A stretch of 37,871 nucleotides of DNA from Alphaproteobacteria bacterium (GTDB lineage: Bacteria > Pseudomonadota > Alphaproteobacteria > UBA6615): the NCBI GenBank assembly GCA_028279245.1, contig JANQOE010000104.1, positions 1 through 37,871 on the forward strand, given 5' to 3'. The notes below the pieces were generated by a model. It was not told the DNA's origin. It worked only from the letters and a program-made list of their open reading frames with translations, and did no database searches. Every line of letters begins with the position of its first letter. Position 1 is the stretch's first letter. This document shows positions 1 through 7,486 of this stretch, in pieces. The position numbers were made by a program, and so were the translations under genes.

Positions 1-869
1 GCGATGACGAAACGGTTGTCGTCGAGCCACTTCACGGCGTCCGGCTCACGCTTACGGTTCGGTTGGGTACCGTCGAAGGTCAGGGCACGCTCTTCGTCGA
101 GATCGACATTGTCGAGATCGACGGCGCCTGCCGAGAAATGGCTGAGGACAGACCCGTCGGCGCCGAGAACGGCAATGTGGTTGTTTTCCTGCATCGTGAC
201 GACGATTTCGCCGGCGGCGTTGACGTCAACGAATTCCGGTTCCGGATCGGTTGGTGCGACTTCGGCAAGGCCGGTCAGATCGGCAACGACCGCGGCGGCG
301 CAATCGGGGGCGCCGTCGACTAGGGGCACGATCGTCACATTACCGGCCGGCAATTGGGGAATGGCCCCGTCGTTCAGATCCTCATCGCGCTCATTTTCGA
401 TAGCGACGGCGATGAAGGCGCCATCGGGGCCAGCAGCGACCGCGTCGGGCTGTCCGTTCAGGTCGCAGGTGGCTTCGATTTCGCCGCTCGCGAGGTCGAT
501 CATTGCCAGGTGGCCTGACGGCTCAACGAAGCTTTCCGACGTGTTGACGCCGACGAAGGCATTTGGGCCGACAACGACCGTTGAGGTCGGTTCACCGTCG
601 AGGGCAATGACGCCGGCCGGGGTCGGCTTTGACGGTTCCGAGATGTCAATGAGACCGAGCGTGCCGAGCGGGCTGTCGGTGTAGACCAGCGTCAGGCCAT
701 CTTCCGTTACGTCAATAATCTCCGCGGATGTTTCCGAGTTTACGTCGGCGTCCGCCGGGAGATTGTCAGCAACTGAAAAGCTGGCGATCCGGTTGAATAC
801 TTCGGCGTGCGCCAGACCCGGCAGCGCCGCAATGGCAGCGGTCGCGGCCATTGTCACTCGTGTTTTCAT
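1..869 (-). CDS. Secreted beta-propeller-like protein (choice-of-anchor I / phytase-esterase-like), 3' end outside window
   Basis: The frame is open from an ATG at 869 down to the left edge, about 289 codons without a stop, so the C-terminus is missing. The start has a good SD (GAGGTG, about 5 nt upstream). The first 23 residues form a classic signal peptide (MKTR, an alanine-rich core, then GLAHA), so the mature protein should be periplasmic or secreted. The rest has repeated blade-like segments of the type LGLIDISEPSKP, GQPDAVAAGPDGAFIAVA and PEFVDVNAAGEIVVTMQENNHIAVL. This pattern fits the propeller half of proteins annotated as choice-of-anchor I or esterase-like phytase family. I see no catalytic residues in the visible part, so enzymatic activity is not claimed. 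The overlapping plus-strand frames are shadows of this gene. Confidence 0.8.
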   Translation of the reverse strand, partial: MKTRVTMAATAAIAALPGLAHAEVFNRIASFSVADNLPADADVNSETSAEIIDVTEDGLTLVYTDSPLGTLGLIDISEPSKPTPAGVIALDGEPTSTVVVGPNAFVGVNTSESFVEPSGHLAMIDLASGEIEATCDLNGQPDAVAAGPDGAFIAVAIENERDEDLNDGAIPQLPAGNVTIVPLVDGAPDCAAAVVADLTGLAEVAPTDPEPEFVDVNAAGEIVVTMQENNHIAVLGADGSVLSHFSAGAVDLDNVDLDEERALTFDGTQPNRKREPDAVKWLDDNRFVI

Positions 870-956
870 GGTTCACCTCGGCAAGAGCGCACCAGCCATC
901 GCGCCGGTCCTGACGCGTGGTCGGGCCTCTACAAGGACGATGCTAAGAATGGACTG

Positions 957-974
957 TTAAGTGTCGACAGTTAA
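957..974. promoter_or_regulatory. Near-perfect 18-bp palindrome upstream of the secreted-protein gene
   Basis: TTAA-G-TGTCGACA-G-TTAA is symmetric at 16 of 18 positions, with a perfect TGTCGACA core. It lies 88 bp upstream of the start at 869 and in the divergent gap to the gene at 1119. Its size and symmetry suit a dimeric repressor or activator site. I do not recognise the regulator. Confidence 0.4.
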
Positions 975-1038
975 AAGGGGTTCGCGTTGCAGGATTGTTG
1001 CGGTTTGGTGACAACCGGGTTGCGTGGATGCTCAGCGA

Positions 1039-1050
1039 TCCTAATTAGGA
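1039..1050. promoter_or_regulatory. Perfect 12-bp palindrome TCCTAATTAGGA
   Basis: This perfect dyad lies between the divergent genes starting at 869 and 1119. It is the second of three unrelated palindromes in this 249-bp gap. It may be an operator; no protein is assigned. Confidence 0.3.
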
Positions 1051-1064
1051 GGGGCATTAACCTC

Positions 1065-1089
1065 GGTGCTACCAAGCCTTGGTACTACC
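1065..1089. promoter_or_regulatory. 25-bp dyad centred on TACCAAG-C-CTTGGTA
   Basis: TACCAAG and CTTGGTA (1070-1084) are perfect inverted arms around a single C. Outer GGT (1065-1067) and ACC (1087-1089) also pair, after a 2-nt mismatch. A one-base centre is too tight for an RNA hairpin loop, so a DNA-binding site is more likely. It ends 30 bp before the GTG at 1119, where a promoter or operator for that gene would be expected. Confidence 0.4.
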
Positions 1090-1118
1090 CGACTGAAATC
1101 GGATGACAGGAGGTCGGA

Positions 1119-1466
1119 GTGGGTCGTCTGCGGGTTTGTTGCTACGCGATTTGCGCCATGCTGGCGGTGTGGTCGACCGCGGCCGAAGCTGAGCCGGGTG
1201 GCTTCGGCGCTGCGCTCCAAGAAGCGCGTCTGGTTTCGTCGTACTTCCAGTTTGCGCGGCGCTGTCAGATCGGTGGCGCCATTTCGCATGAAGAGTTGAT
1301 GGACTTCCGTTCGAGGTTGCTGAACGCGTTGCTGGAGAAGTATGGTCTCGACACCGACGACGAAGCGCAGATTATTCGTGTCGTCGATGACGACAGCGTG
1401 GTGATCGCGACCGCCGGGTTGCCGGTGCAACGGGCAATCTGCATGCAGTTTATGAGTTCGATATAG
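1119..1466 (+). CDS. Small secreted hypothetical protein
   Basis: 115 residues from a GTG start. AGGAGG at 1108-1113 gives an ideal SD with 5-nt spacing, which selects this start over others. The first 24 residues look like a cleavable signal peptide (two arginines, hydrophobic stretch, STAAEA). The mature part is about 90 residues with three cysteines (one in ARRCQIGG, one near the C-terminus, plus one in the signal region) and a mixed helix/strand composition. I do not recognise a family. It is divergent from the secreted propeller-like gene and followed at once by a possible terminator hairpin, so it is probably monocistronic. Confidence 0.6.
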   Translation: MGRLRVCCYAICAMLAVWSTAAEAEPGGFGAALQEARLVSSYFQFARRCQIGGAISHEELMDFRSRLLNALLEKYGLDTDDEAQIIRVVDDDSVVIATAGLPVQRAICMQFMSSI

Positions 1467-1476
1467 CGAAGGAAAG

Positions 1477-1503
1477 TCGGCTCCGACTGCCTGCCGGAGC
1501 CGA
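1477..1503 (+). terminator. Possible terminator hairpin after the small secreted protein gene
   Basis: A 9-bp perfect stem (TCGGCTCCG / CGGAGCCGA) with a 9-nt loop begins 10 bp after the stop at 1466. There is no T-run after it, so intrinsic termination is uncertain. It may instead protect the 3' end. The stretch from 1504 to 1737 is relatively AT-rich and I see no gene in it. Confidence 0.45.
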
Positions 1504-1737
1504 GAGAGGGATCGTAAGGGGGTCTTTGCTGAACTTGATAGCCTGATCGATTGACCGGCATGTGACCAAATCGTGGCAATCGTTTGGCGTTGGTTGCTTC
1601 GATTTTGTATTTACACCTCGCAATTCACACCCAGAAATCCTCAATACCAACAGGTGCGACTCGGCGGTGTGTTAGTAAGACCACATGCAAGCGGTCTTAT
1701 GATGATAAACGCTTGTGTCCCTTGGTCTCAGATGTGT

Positions 1738-2226
1738 TCAGCGGTGGTTCGCTTCCGTCGTCCAGCGTTGCAGCCACAATTCTGCTTGATCGAGTTGGGA
1801 CGTGGTCAGAAGGTCCGCGACGGAGAGTAGGTCCTCGTCGACGGTGACGTTGCCGGACAAGGCCGAGATGCTCAGCCATTTGTAGGCTTCGAAGTAGTCT
1901 TGGTGCACGCCCTGACCGGACACATACATCATGCCGAGATTCCAGGCCGCGTCCGGATGGCCCTGATTGGCCGCCGCGTAGTACCAGGAGGCTGCGGCCC
2001 GATAGTCGTGGGAAACGCCCTGTCCGTTGTCGTACATGAAGGCCAGGTTGAACTGGGCCTGATCGCTGCCAGTTTCGGCTAGCGGGACCCACTGTTGGAA
2101 CGCGGTCTCATAGTCGCCTTTGCCGTATGCGACCAAGCCGGTCTGGTAGTCCGCCTGTGGCGCGGTCTGTGGCCAGATGAAAAGAGAGATCGCCAGGAAT
2201 GCCGCGGAGCCTCGTGACAGGGTCAT
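1738..2226 (-). CDS. Periplasmic Sel1-repeat (TPR-like) protein
   Basis: 162 residues from ATG at 2226, with SD GGAGG 7 nt upstream. Residues 1-25 form a signal peptide (hydrophobic AFLAISLFIW, then TAPQA). Three helical repeats follow: a degenerate one (YQTGLVAYGKGDYETAFQQW) and two clear Sel1 repeats with the hallmarks A-x-x-x-L-G/A-x-M-Y-x-x-G-x-G-V-x-x-D-Y and A-x-x-W. Such proteins act as protein-interaction scaffolds in the periplasm, but the partner cannot be inferred. The C-terminal 40 residues look like a single capping helix. The gene stands alone on its strand. Confidence 0.85.
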   Translation of the reverse strand: MTLSRGSAAFLAISLFIWPQTAPQADYQTGLVAYGKGDYETAFQQWVPLAETGSDQAQFNLAFMYDNGQGVSHDYRAAASWYYAAANQGHPDAAWNLGMMYVSGQGVHQDYFEAYKWLSISALSGNVTVDEDLLSVADLLTTSQLDQAELWLQRWTTEANHR

Positions 2227-2360
2227 CGCTTGTCCTCCGGATCAGATCAATCTGAGCGGGTAGGATAACGGCGGTTGGCCTCGGGTTGGGTGAGCAAGCG
2301 GCGGCATTCATGTGTGGTTTTTGGGGGTGCCACCCGACACCTTGCGGTTCCTCGCAGGCG

Positions 2361-2870
2361 TCACACGGGCTTTGCCAAGTACCTGACGTATTTACCATTT
2401 TTCAGACGGTTACGGCCTACCTCGGCGAAACCTCGTTTTGTGTGAAACCGGTCCGACGCAGGATTCGGCGGGTCTATGTTGACCTCGCAGACAAGCTGCT
2501 CGCTATCTGCCGCTTGGGCCTTGATCTGCAGATCTTCGTAGAGTGTGGCAGCAAGTCCTCGGCCGCGGGCGTGTGGGGCGACGGCAATACGGTCAACGTA
2601 AACGAACCGCTGATATCGCTGACGGAACCATTGGAAGTTCGGACTTGTGTAGGGCGCGCCTTCGTCGAAGGCCAAGAGAAAGGCGTCTGCCGCGTTGATG
2701 GCATGGGCGTAGAATGCCCGGCCGATGAGCTGGCGCAGCTCGTGCGGGGTTAGCGGCGAGAGTTCGATCTCCAGAGATTTATTCAGACGTGAGATCCACT
2801 CAATATCGACGTCTTCGATTTGCCGGATTATTGGACCTCCCTGCAGTTCTGTACCTCCGCTTGGCGACAA
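2361..2870 (-). CDS. GNAT-family N-acetyltransferase
   Basis: About 169 residues. The acetyl-CoA pyrophosphate-binding motif A is clear (VDRIAVAPHARGRGLAATLYEDL, split here as VDRIAVAPHARG and RGLAATLYEDL). Motif B follows (EQLVCEVNIDPPNPASDRFHTKRGFAEVG). The family transfers an acetyl group from acetyl-CoA to an amine; the organisation resembles GNAT proteins annotated as predicted acetyltransferases with no known substrate. No ATG or GTG lies in frame at the N-terminus; the best start is TTG at 2870, with weak SD support. It is divergent from the flavodoxin-fold gene at 2949. Confidence 0.8.
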   Translation of the reverse strand: MSPSGGTELQGGPIIRQIEDVDIEWISRLNKSLEIELSPLTPHELRQLIGRAFYAHAINAADAFLLAFDEGAPYTSPNFQWFRQRYQRFVYVDRIAVAPHARGRGLAATLYEDLQIKAQAADSEQLVCEVNIDPPNPASDRFHTKRGFAEVGRNRLKNGKYVRYLAKPV

Positions 2871-2948
2871 ACCGGGAATGCGACCTAATATGTCGGTGGC
2901 CGGTGTTTAAGTGAACCTCAGGGATCAACCGACGGGGAAGCGAGAGAA

Positions 2949-3692
<744 letters not shown>

Positions 3693-3814
3693 TCGTATCC
3701 ACAGTTTTTTGGAGTGTTCCACACCTATAACCCATTCGGCATAGTGGTTATTGACCGAAAGTGCACATAGGCTAGCAATCGTCTATGGAGAGGCCCCTGG
3801 TGATCGGGACCCGG

Positions 3815-3843
3815 AAAAAGCTCCGCACCAAGCGGGGCTTTTT
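3815..3843 (+). terminator. Strong Rho-independent terminator
   Basis: A 12-bp stem (AAAAAGCTCCGC / GCGGGGCTTTTT, one G-T pair) with loop ACCAA, followed by TTTCTTT. It lies about 120 bp after the flavodoxin-fold gene stop at 3692. The 3693-3814 stretch has no ORF with an SD. It could be a long 3' UTR or hold a small RNA ending here. A tRNA was ruled out because no matching acceptor or T-arm is present. Confidence 0.85.
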
Positions 3844-3932
3844 CTTTATGGCCGGTCGGTACGTTGCGTCTCCCTTGTTTCATCACCTGGTGTCGTCTAT
3901 CGACCTTAAGGAACAAGCAGGGAGATGAGCTA

Positions 3933-4247
3933 GTGGCTGAGCAGGGTGATTGTTTGCGACACGTCGTCATGTTTGGGTTCAAGCCGGACACCAGCGACGG
4001 TCAGGTCCGTGAGATCGAAGAAACGCTGGTTGGGCTGAAGACTCGCATTTCCGAGATCCAGTCTATGGAGTGGGGCCTTAACATCAGCCCCGAGGGTAAG
4101 GCGCGTGGCCATACCCACTGCTTCTTTATGACTTTCAAGAACGAGGCTGATCGGGATAGCTATCTTGTTCATCCGGATCATGTCGCGTTCGGCAAACTGG
4201 TTCGTCCGCATGTCGCGACCGTGACTGTCGTCGACTACTGGTGCTGA
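3933..4247 (+). CDS. Dabb-domain (stress-responsive alpha/beta barrel) protein
   Basis: 104 residues from GTG at 3933, supported by SD GGAG at 3921-3924. An upstream in-frame extension is unlikely because it lacks an SD. The sequence starts with the family's LRHVVMFGFKPD strand, has the helix TSDGQVREIEETLVGL, then MEWGLNISPEGKARGHTHCFFMTFKNEADRDSYLVHPDH, and ends VVDYW. This is the complete Dabb ferredoxin-like fold, which normally dimerises. Members range from polyketide cyclases to proteins of unknown role. The next gene starts 2 nt after the stop, so the two are co-translated. Confidence 0.88.
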   Translation: MAEQGDCLRHVVMFGFKPDTSDGQVREIEETLVGLKTRISEIQSMEWGLNISPEGKARGHTHCFFMTFKNEADRDSYLVHPDHVAFGKLVRPHVATVTVVDYWC

Positions 4248-4248
4248 G

Positions 4249-4797
4249 ATGGGCAAGGTCTACGAGGCGCTGGATGAAAGACTGCAAACCTTCATCCAGC
4301 AACAGCAGCTTTTCTTCGTAGCAACTGCGCCCGCGTCGGGTGGGCACGTCAACCTGTCGCCCAAGGGCTTGGACTCGTTCCGGGTGCTCGGCCCTACCAG
4401 TGTTGCGTATCAGGATTTGGTCGGCAGTGGTGCGGAGACCATCGCACACCTGCGGCAGAACGGTCGTATAACGATCATGTTCTGTGCGTTCGCGGGGCCA
4501 CCGCTGATCCTGCGCCTCTACGGAACGGGTGAGGTTATCGCCGCGGGCCATAGCGATTTCGCAGATCTTGCCGAACTGTTCCAGGATCGAATGAACACGC
4601 GTTCGGTTATCCGCGTGTCGGTATCCCGCATTGCGGATTCATGTGGGTTCGGTGTCCCGGTTTATGATTTTGTTAAGGAACGGGATCAGTTGGAACGCTG
4701 GGCGGAACGAAAAGGGGCTGCAGGGGTCGCCGAGTATGTCCGGGAGCATAACCGCGCTAGCATCGACGAGATACCGGCCTTAGAATTTTCAGACTAA
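4249..4797 (+). CDS. Pyridoxamine 5'-phosphate oxidase-family (FMN-binding split barrel) protein
   Basis: 182 residues. The N-terminal split-barrel signature is clear (QLFFVATAPASGGHVNLSPKGLDSFRVLGP), followed by NGRITIMFCAFAGPPLILRLYGTGEVI. These match the PPOX-family subgroup that binds FMN or F420-like flavins and is usually annotated only as pyridoxamine 5'-phosphate oxidase family protein. True PdxH activity is unlikely, since the protein lacks the typical PdxH C-terminus. It follows the Dabb gene with a 1-nt gap, so the pair forms a small operon. Substrate unknown. Confidence 0.88.
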   Translation: MGKVYEALDERLQTFIQQQQLFFVATAPASGGHVNLSPKGLDSFRVLGPTSVAYQDLVGSGAETIAHLRQNGRITIMFCAFAGPPLILRLYGTGEVIAAGHSDFADLAELFQDRMNTRSVIRVSVSRIADSCGFGVPVYDFVKERDQLERWAERKGAAGVAEYVREHNRASIDEIPALEFSD

Positions 4798-4807
4798 GCT
4801 GATTTTA

Positions 4808-4853
4808 GTGGGTTTTTCCGCATATTAACCCTATGCAAATCAATCAAACCCAC
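4808..4853. repeat. Inverted repeat with two alternative pairing partners
   Basis: GTGGGTTT (4808-4815) is the exact reverse complement of AAACCCAC (4846-4853), separated by 30 bp. The GGGTT inside the first arm can also pair with AACCC at 4827-4831. The structure begins 11 bp after the PPOX-family stop and precedes a small candidate ORF. It could be a terminator-like 3' structure or an operator; no T-run follows the right arm. Confidence 0.3.
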
Positions 4854-4893
4854 AATGGTCACAGGTTAGACAAGTCCTCCTGGAGGATGTCCC

Positions 4894-5085
4894 ATGGACG
4901 ATGTGACCGATCGAACAGCCAGGTTTAATCTCGATAGTTTTTGGGTTTTGCGCGCTCGGGTTGCACCGCAGCCGAGGACCGCTGAGGTGACGGCAGACGT
5001 GCCGGACGAAAGCGTCTCCGCATTGTCCCGCGATTGGCATGAGCCAACCGTACGGTTTGGTGCGGTTCGCTGGTTTGCCCGGTAG
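4894..5085 (+). CDS. Small hypothetical ORF with a good ribosome-binding site
   Basis: 63 codons. GGAGG at 4882-4886 sits 7 nt before the ATG, the main argument that it is real. The product is Arg/Val/Asp-rich with two tryptophans near the C-terminus, no membrane segment, no cysteines and no recognised motif. The SD lies within the near-palindrome TCCTCC-T-GGAGGA. Without this ORF the stretch 4798-5136 would be empty apart from the inverted repeat at 4808. It could be chance; conservation in relatives would decide. Confidence 0.4.
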   Translation: MDDVTDRTARFNLDSFWVLRARVAPQPRTAEVTADVPDESVSALSRDWHEPTVRFGAVRWFAR

Positions 5086-5136
5086 CCAGCCCGTTGAGAT
5101 CAGGGTCGGCCTCCACCGACCCAGATCACCACTGAA

Positions 5137-5466
5137 CTAGAAGTCTCTCGGAAACGCTCTGGAGCAATCGCGGAACTGCGCGTTCGCGAATTTGGCTTCC
5201 GGCAGTAGGCTCGCTAGTGACGCCTTCGCCAACTCAGTTTTCTCGCTGGTGCTCGTCGGCGCCGCATGGTCGCCCGTTGCCACGAGCTTCATCGCGTTCG
5301 CCACACAATATGTCACGTCACGGTCTTGCGCCGCCGCCAGTGCGAGTTTCTCGGCGCTGCCGTTGGTCGTGAGCGGTCCGGCGGCGAAGCCAAGAATGAG
5401 CACCACGACAGCGCCGCCGATGCCGCCCTTCAAGTACCGACCCCAATGGTCCTTTAGTTCCTGCAT
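5137..5466 (-). CDS. Small single-pass membrane protein, unknown function
   Basis: 109 residues from ATG at 5466, preferred over an upstream in-frame extension because GGGAG lies 8 nt before it. After a short cytoplasmic N-terminus (MQELKDHWGRYLKGG), residues 16-34 form one membrane helix (GGAVVVLILGFAAGPLTT). An Ala/Lys/Glu-rich soluble domain follows, with a cysteine pair (DVTYCVANA and QFRDCSRAF) that could form a disulfide in the periplasm. I do not recognise a named domain. Confidence 0.65.
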   Translation of the reverse strand: MQELKDHWGRYLKGGIGGAVVVLILGFAAGPLTTNGSAEKLALAAAQDRDVTYCVANAMKLVATGDHAAPTSTSEKTELAKASLASLLPEAKFANAQFRDCSRAFPRDF

Positions 5467-5575
5467 GTCAGTTCTCCCTAGATCAAAAGGCGGGCGATTG
5501 TTGCGGAACGTCGTGTGGTTTGGCGGACCGGCCGCGGTAAGACTCAAAAATGCCCGACCGTGCGAGCGGATGCGG

Positions 5576-5965
5576 CTAGGCGGGCCAGTAGCGGCGTATC
5601 AGCCGTCCGATGGGTACACCGACAATGACCCCGATGGCGTTGGCGACCGCGTCAGCGGGGGAGAACACGCGACCGACGAAGGGTTGGGCGAACTCTATGA
5701 CGGTACCGAACGCCGCCAAAATCGAGATTGCGACGAACAGCAGCGGGCCGCGCCAGATCGAGAATGCCGGCCAAGTCAGGCTGGACAGCACGGCATAGGC
5801 AAGGAGATGCAGCCAGACCAGGTTGCCATGCTCGGCGCTCGGCGGTTCCGGTGTCAGGGAGCCGATGACGATCGCGCCGAAGGCGCCACACCAGAAAACG
5901 ACGGCAAATCGCTGTAGGTTCGCCGGGTCCGGATCTGTCCGAGCCACCGTGGGAGCTGGCCTCAA
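5576..5965 (-). CDS. VanZ-like family membrane protein
   Basis: About 129 residues with four hydrophobic segments: VVFWCGAFGAIVIGSL, LHLLAYAVLSSLTWPA, GPLLFVAISILAAFGTVIEF and ANAIGVIVGVPIG. The family signature is visible near residues 85-110: IEFAQPFVGRVFSPADAVANAIG, with the conserved E, Q, GR and D-x-x-x-N. VanZ confers low-level teicoplanin resistance in enterococci, but proteobacterial homologues are generic membrane proteins of unknown role. The start is uncertain: TTG at 5965 gives 129 residues and GTG at 5947 gives 123; neither has a strong SD. Confidence 0.8.
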   Translation of the reverse strand: MRPAPTVARTDPDPANLQRFAVVFWCGAFGAIVIGSLTPEPPSAEHGNLVWLHLLAYAVLSSLTWPAFSIWRGPLLFVAISILAAFGTVIEFAQPFVGRVFSPADAVANAIGVIVGVPIGRLIRRYWPA

Positions 5966-5970
5966 ATCAT

Positions 5971-5999
5971 TTAGGGGCCCGAGATGCTCGGGCCCCTAA
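5971..5999 (-). terminator. Perfect 13-bp hairpin, terminator of tRNA-Asn
   Basis: TTAGGGGCCCGAG and CTCGGGCCCCTAA are exact complements around a 3-nt centre. On the minus strand it begins 3 bp after the tRNA-Asn CCA end and is followed by AAATGATTT rather than a clean T-run. Position and stability support transcript termination or 3' processing of the tRNA. It may also insulate the VanZ-like gene downstream. Confidence 0.75.
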
Positions 6000-6002
6000 G
6001 AA

Positions 6003-6078
<76 letters not shown>

Positions 6079-6139
6079 TCAGAACGGGGGCTTATAGCGC
6101 AAAGTGCCGGTTGAGGCCAAGCTTGCTTGTGCTGTCGGC

Positions 6140-6370
6140 CTATTCGGTTGGCGGCTCCGGATCGCTGTCGCCTGCCGGTTTTTGGCGGTAGTCCCCGGAC
6201 AGAAAGAAGTTCCAGACGGCGAGCCCGGTGACTGCCCCCGCGATCATGGCCCAGAGGCCCAGTTCCTCATCGCCGAGGGTGAGTTCGAAGATGAGCCAGC
6301 CGGCGCAGACCGCCGTGATGAGGATCCGGCGCAGGGGTGGCTGGAACCAGGGATCATACTTGATCAGCAT
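6140..6370 (-). CDS. Small two-helix membrane protein, unknown function
   Basis: 76 residues from ATG at 6370, with SD GGAGG 5 nt upstream, which fixes the start against a longer in-frame reading. It has two likely membrane helices (ILITAVCAGWLIFELTL and AMIAGAVTGLAVWNFFL) and a polar, Asp/Pro/Glu-rich cytoplasmic tail. The N-terminus MLIKYDPWFQPPLRR is positively charged, consistent with the inside-positive rule. No family recognised. It lies upstream of tRNA-Asn on the same strand. Confidence 0.72.
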   Translation of the reverse strand: MLIKYDPWFQPPLRRILITAVCAGWLIFELTLGDEELGLWAMIAGAVTGLAVWNFFLSGDYRQKPAGDSDPEPPTE

Positions 6371-6382
6371 GCGGCCTCCACT

Positions 6383-6427
6383 TTGGCGGGGAAGGTAGCA
6401 CTGTCTATACTCCCAGGCGACTGGGAG
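6383..6427 (+). promoter_or_regulatory. Candidate promoter with overlapping inverted repeat ahead of the Ldh_2 gene
   Basis: TTGGCG (6383-6388) and TATACT (6406-6411) are spaced 17 bp, a plausible sigma-70 pair with start near 6418. CTCCCAG (6410-6416), GCGA, CTGGGAG (6421-6427) form a perfect 7-bp inverted repeat. It overlaps the -10 region and contains the SD (GGGAGG) of the gene at 6433. If transcription starts at 6418 it acts as a DNA operator. If it starts upstream, it is an RNA hairpin with a GNRA-type loop that would hide the SD. Confidence 0.5.
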
Positions 6428-6432
6428 GACCG

Positions 6433-7485
6433 ATGCAGATTCAAGCCGACCGCCTGACGGCGCTGACGACCCGGATATTCGCCGCCGCAGGATGTGATGC
6501 CGAGACCGCCGCCTGCGTGGCGCGGCACTTGGTGGATTCGAACCTCTGTGGGCACGATTCCCATGGAGTGGTGCGGGTTGCCCGCTATCTCCGAATAATG
6601 GGAGACGGCAAGGTCGATCCATCGGGGCAGCCGGAGACCGTGTTCGACAACGGCGTCGTTTCCGTGATCGACGGTCATATGGGCTTTGGTCAAGTGATCA
6701 TGGAAGCGGCGATGGGCCTGGTTGCGAAGAACGCAGCCGAGAAGGGGCTGGCGATGATCGCCGTTCGCAACACAGCGCATGCCGGGCGGCTCGGCGAGTG
6801 GGCCGAGGTGCTGGCCGCGCAAGGGTTGGCGGCCCTGATGTTCCTACGGACAACGGGCTCCATGGCGGTGCCGTTCGGTGGCAGCGATCGCCGCTTGGCG
6901 ATCAATCCGTTGGCTATGTGCGTGCCGGTGGAGGGTCGACATCCGATCCTGCTCGACATGACCACGACAGTCGTCGCAGAGGGTAAGCTGGCGATCGCCC
7001 GGAACAAGGGATTGGAGGTCGCGCCGGGGACGATTGTCGACAAAGACGGGCAACCGACGACTGACCCGAACGACTTCTATGCCGGCGGCGCGTTGCTTCC
7101 CATCGCCGGCCACAAGGGGTCGGGTCTGAATATCTTGACGGATATCCTGTCCGGAGCGCTGACCGGGGAGGGCTGTTCGAACCCCGAGAATACGACCCTG
7201 GTGAATTCGACGCTGACGATTGCGATCAAGCCTGGGGTGTATATGGACGCCTCGGCGCTGGGAGCAGAGATCAAGCGCTATGCCGGCTATGTAACATCCT
7301 CACCGCCCAAGGATCCCAGCGGCGCCGTGCTGATGCCGGGGGATGTCGAGTTCAACACCCGAGAGAAGCGGCAGCGGGATGGGATTCCGCTGGACGATGC
7401 CACCTGGTCACAGGTCCTAGGGGCGGGCCGGGAGGTCGGTCTTAGCGACGGCGAGATGAGCGAGTTGGCCGGTCAGTCGCTCTGA
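6433..7485 (+). CDS. Ldh_2-family NAD(P)H dehydrogenase (malate/L-lactate/ureidoglycolate-type)
   Basis: 350 residues, the usual length for this non-Rossmann 2-oxoacid oxidoreductase family. Family landmarks: SNLCGHDSHGVVRVARY near residues 36-52, the catalytic-histidine segment RNTAHAGRLGEW near 112, INPLAMCVP near 157, the LDMTTTVVAEGK stretch near 174, and PIAGHKGSGLNIL near 223. Family members reduce 2-oxo acids or cyclic imino acids (YiaK, DpkA, YlbC are examples). It converges with a TRAP transporter operon whose last gene ends 2 bp away, so it probably acts on the imported carboxylate or a product of it. SD GGGAGG. Exact substrate unknown. Confidence 0.9.
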   Translation: MQIQADRLTALTTRIFAAAGCDAETAACVARHLVDSNLCGHDSHGVVRVARYLRIMGDGKVDPSGQPETVFDNGVVSVIDGHMGFGQVIMEAAMGLVAKNAAEKGLAMIAVRNTAHAGRLGEWAEVLAAQGLAALMFLRTTGSMAVPFGGSDRRLAINPLAMCVPVEGRHPILLDMTTTVVAEGKLAIARNKGLEVAPGTIVDKDGQPTTDPNDFYAGGALLPIAGHKGSGLNILTDILSGALTGEGCSNPENTTLVNSTLTIAIKPGVYMDASALGAEIKRYAGYVTSSPPKDPSGAVLMPGDVEFNTREKRQRDGIPLDDATWSQVLGAGREVGLSDGEMSELAGQSL

Positions 7486-7486
7486 C

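Noticed and set aside
4..684. 226-codon plus-strand frame at the left edge
   Set aside because: It lies over the minus-strand secreted-protein gene, whose frame has a signal peptide, an SD and coherent repeats; the plus frame is Ser/Arg-rich with no motif.
957..985. Possible PhoB box upstream of the secreted propeller-like gene
   Set aside because: CTGTTAA and CAGTTAA are inverted rather than 11-bp direct repeats and match the Pho consensus poorly.
2286..2753. 155-codon plus-strand frame over the GNAT gene
   Set aside because: The minus strand shows the acetyl-CoA binding motif; the plus frame has no family features.
3720..3832. Possible tRNA-like 3' end (GCTCCGC-ACCA) before 3832
   Set aside because: No complementary GCGGAGC acceptor arm or T-loop lies at the right distance upstream; the sequence is the left arm of a terminator.
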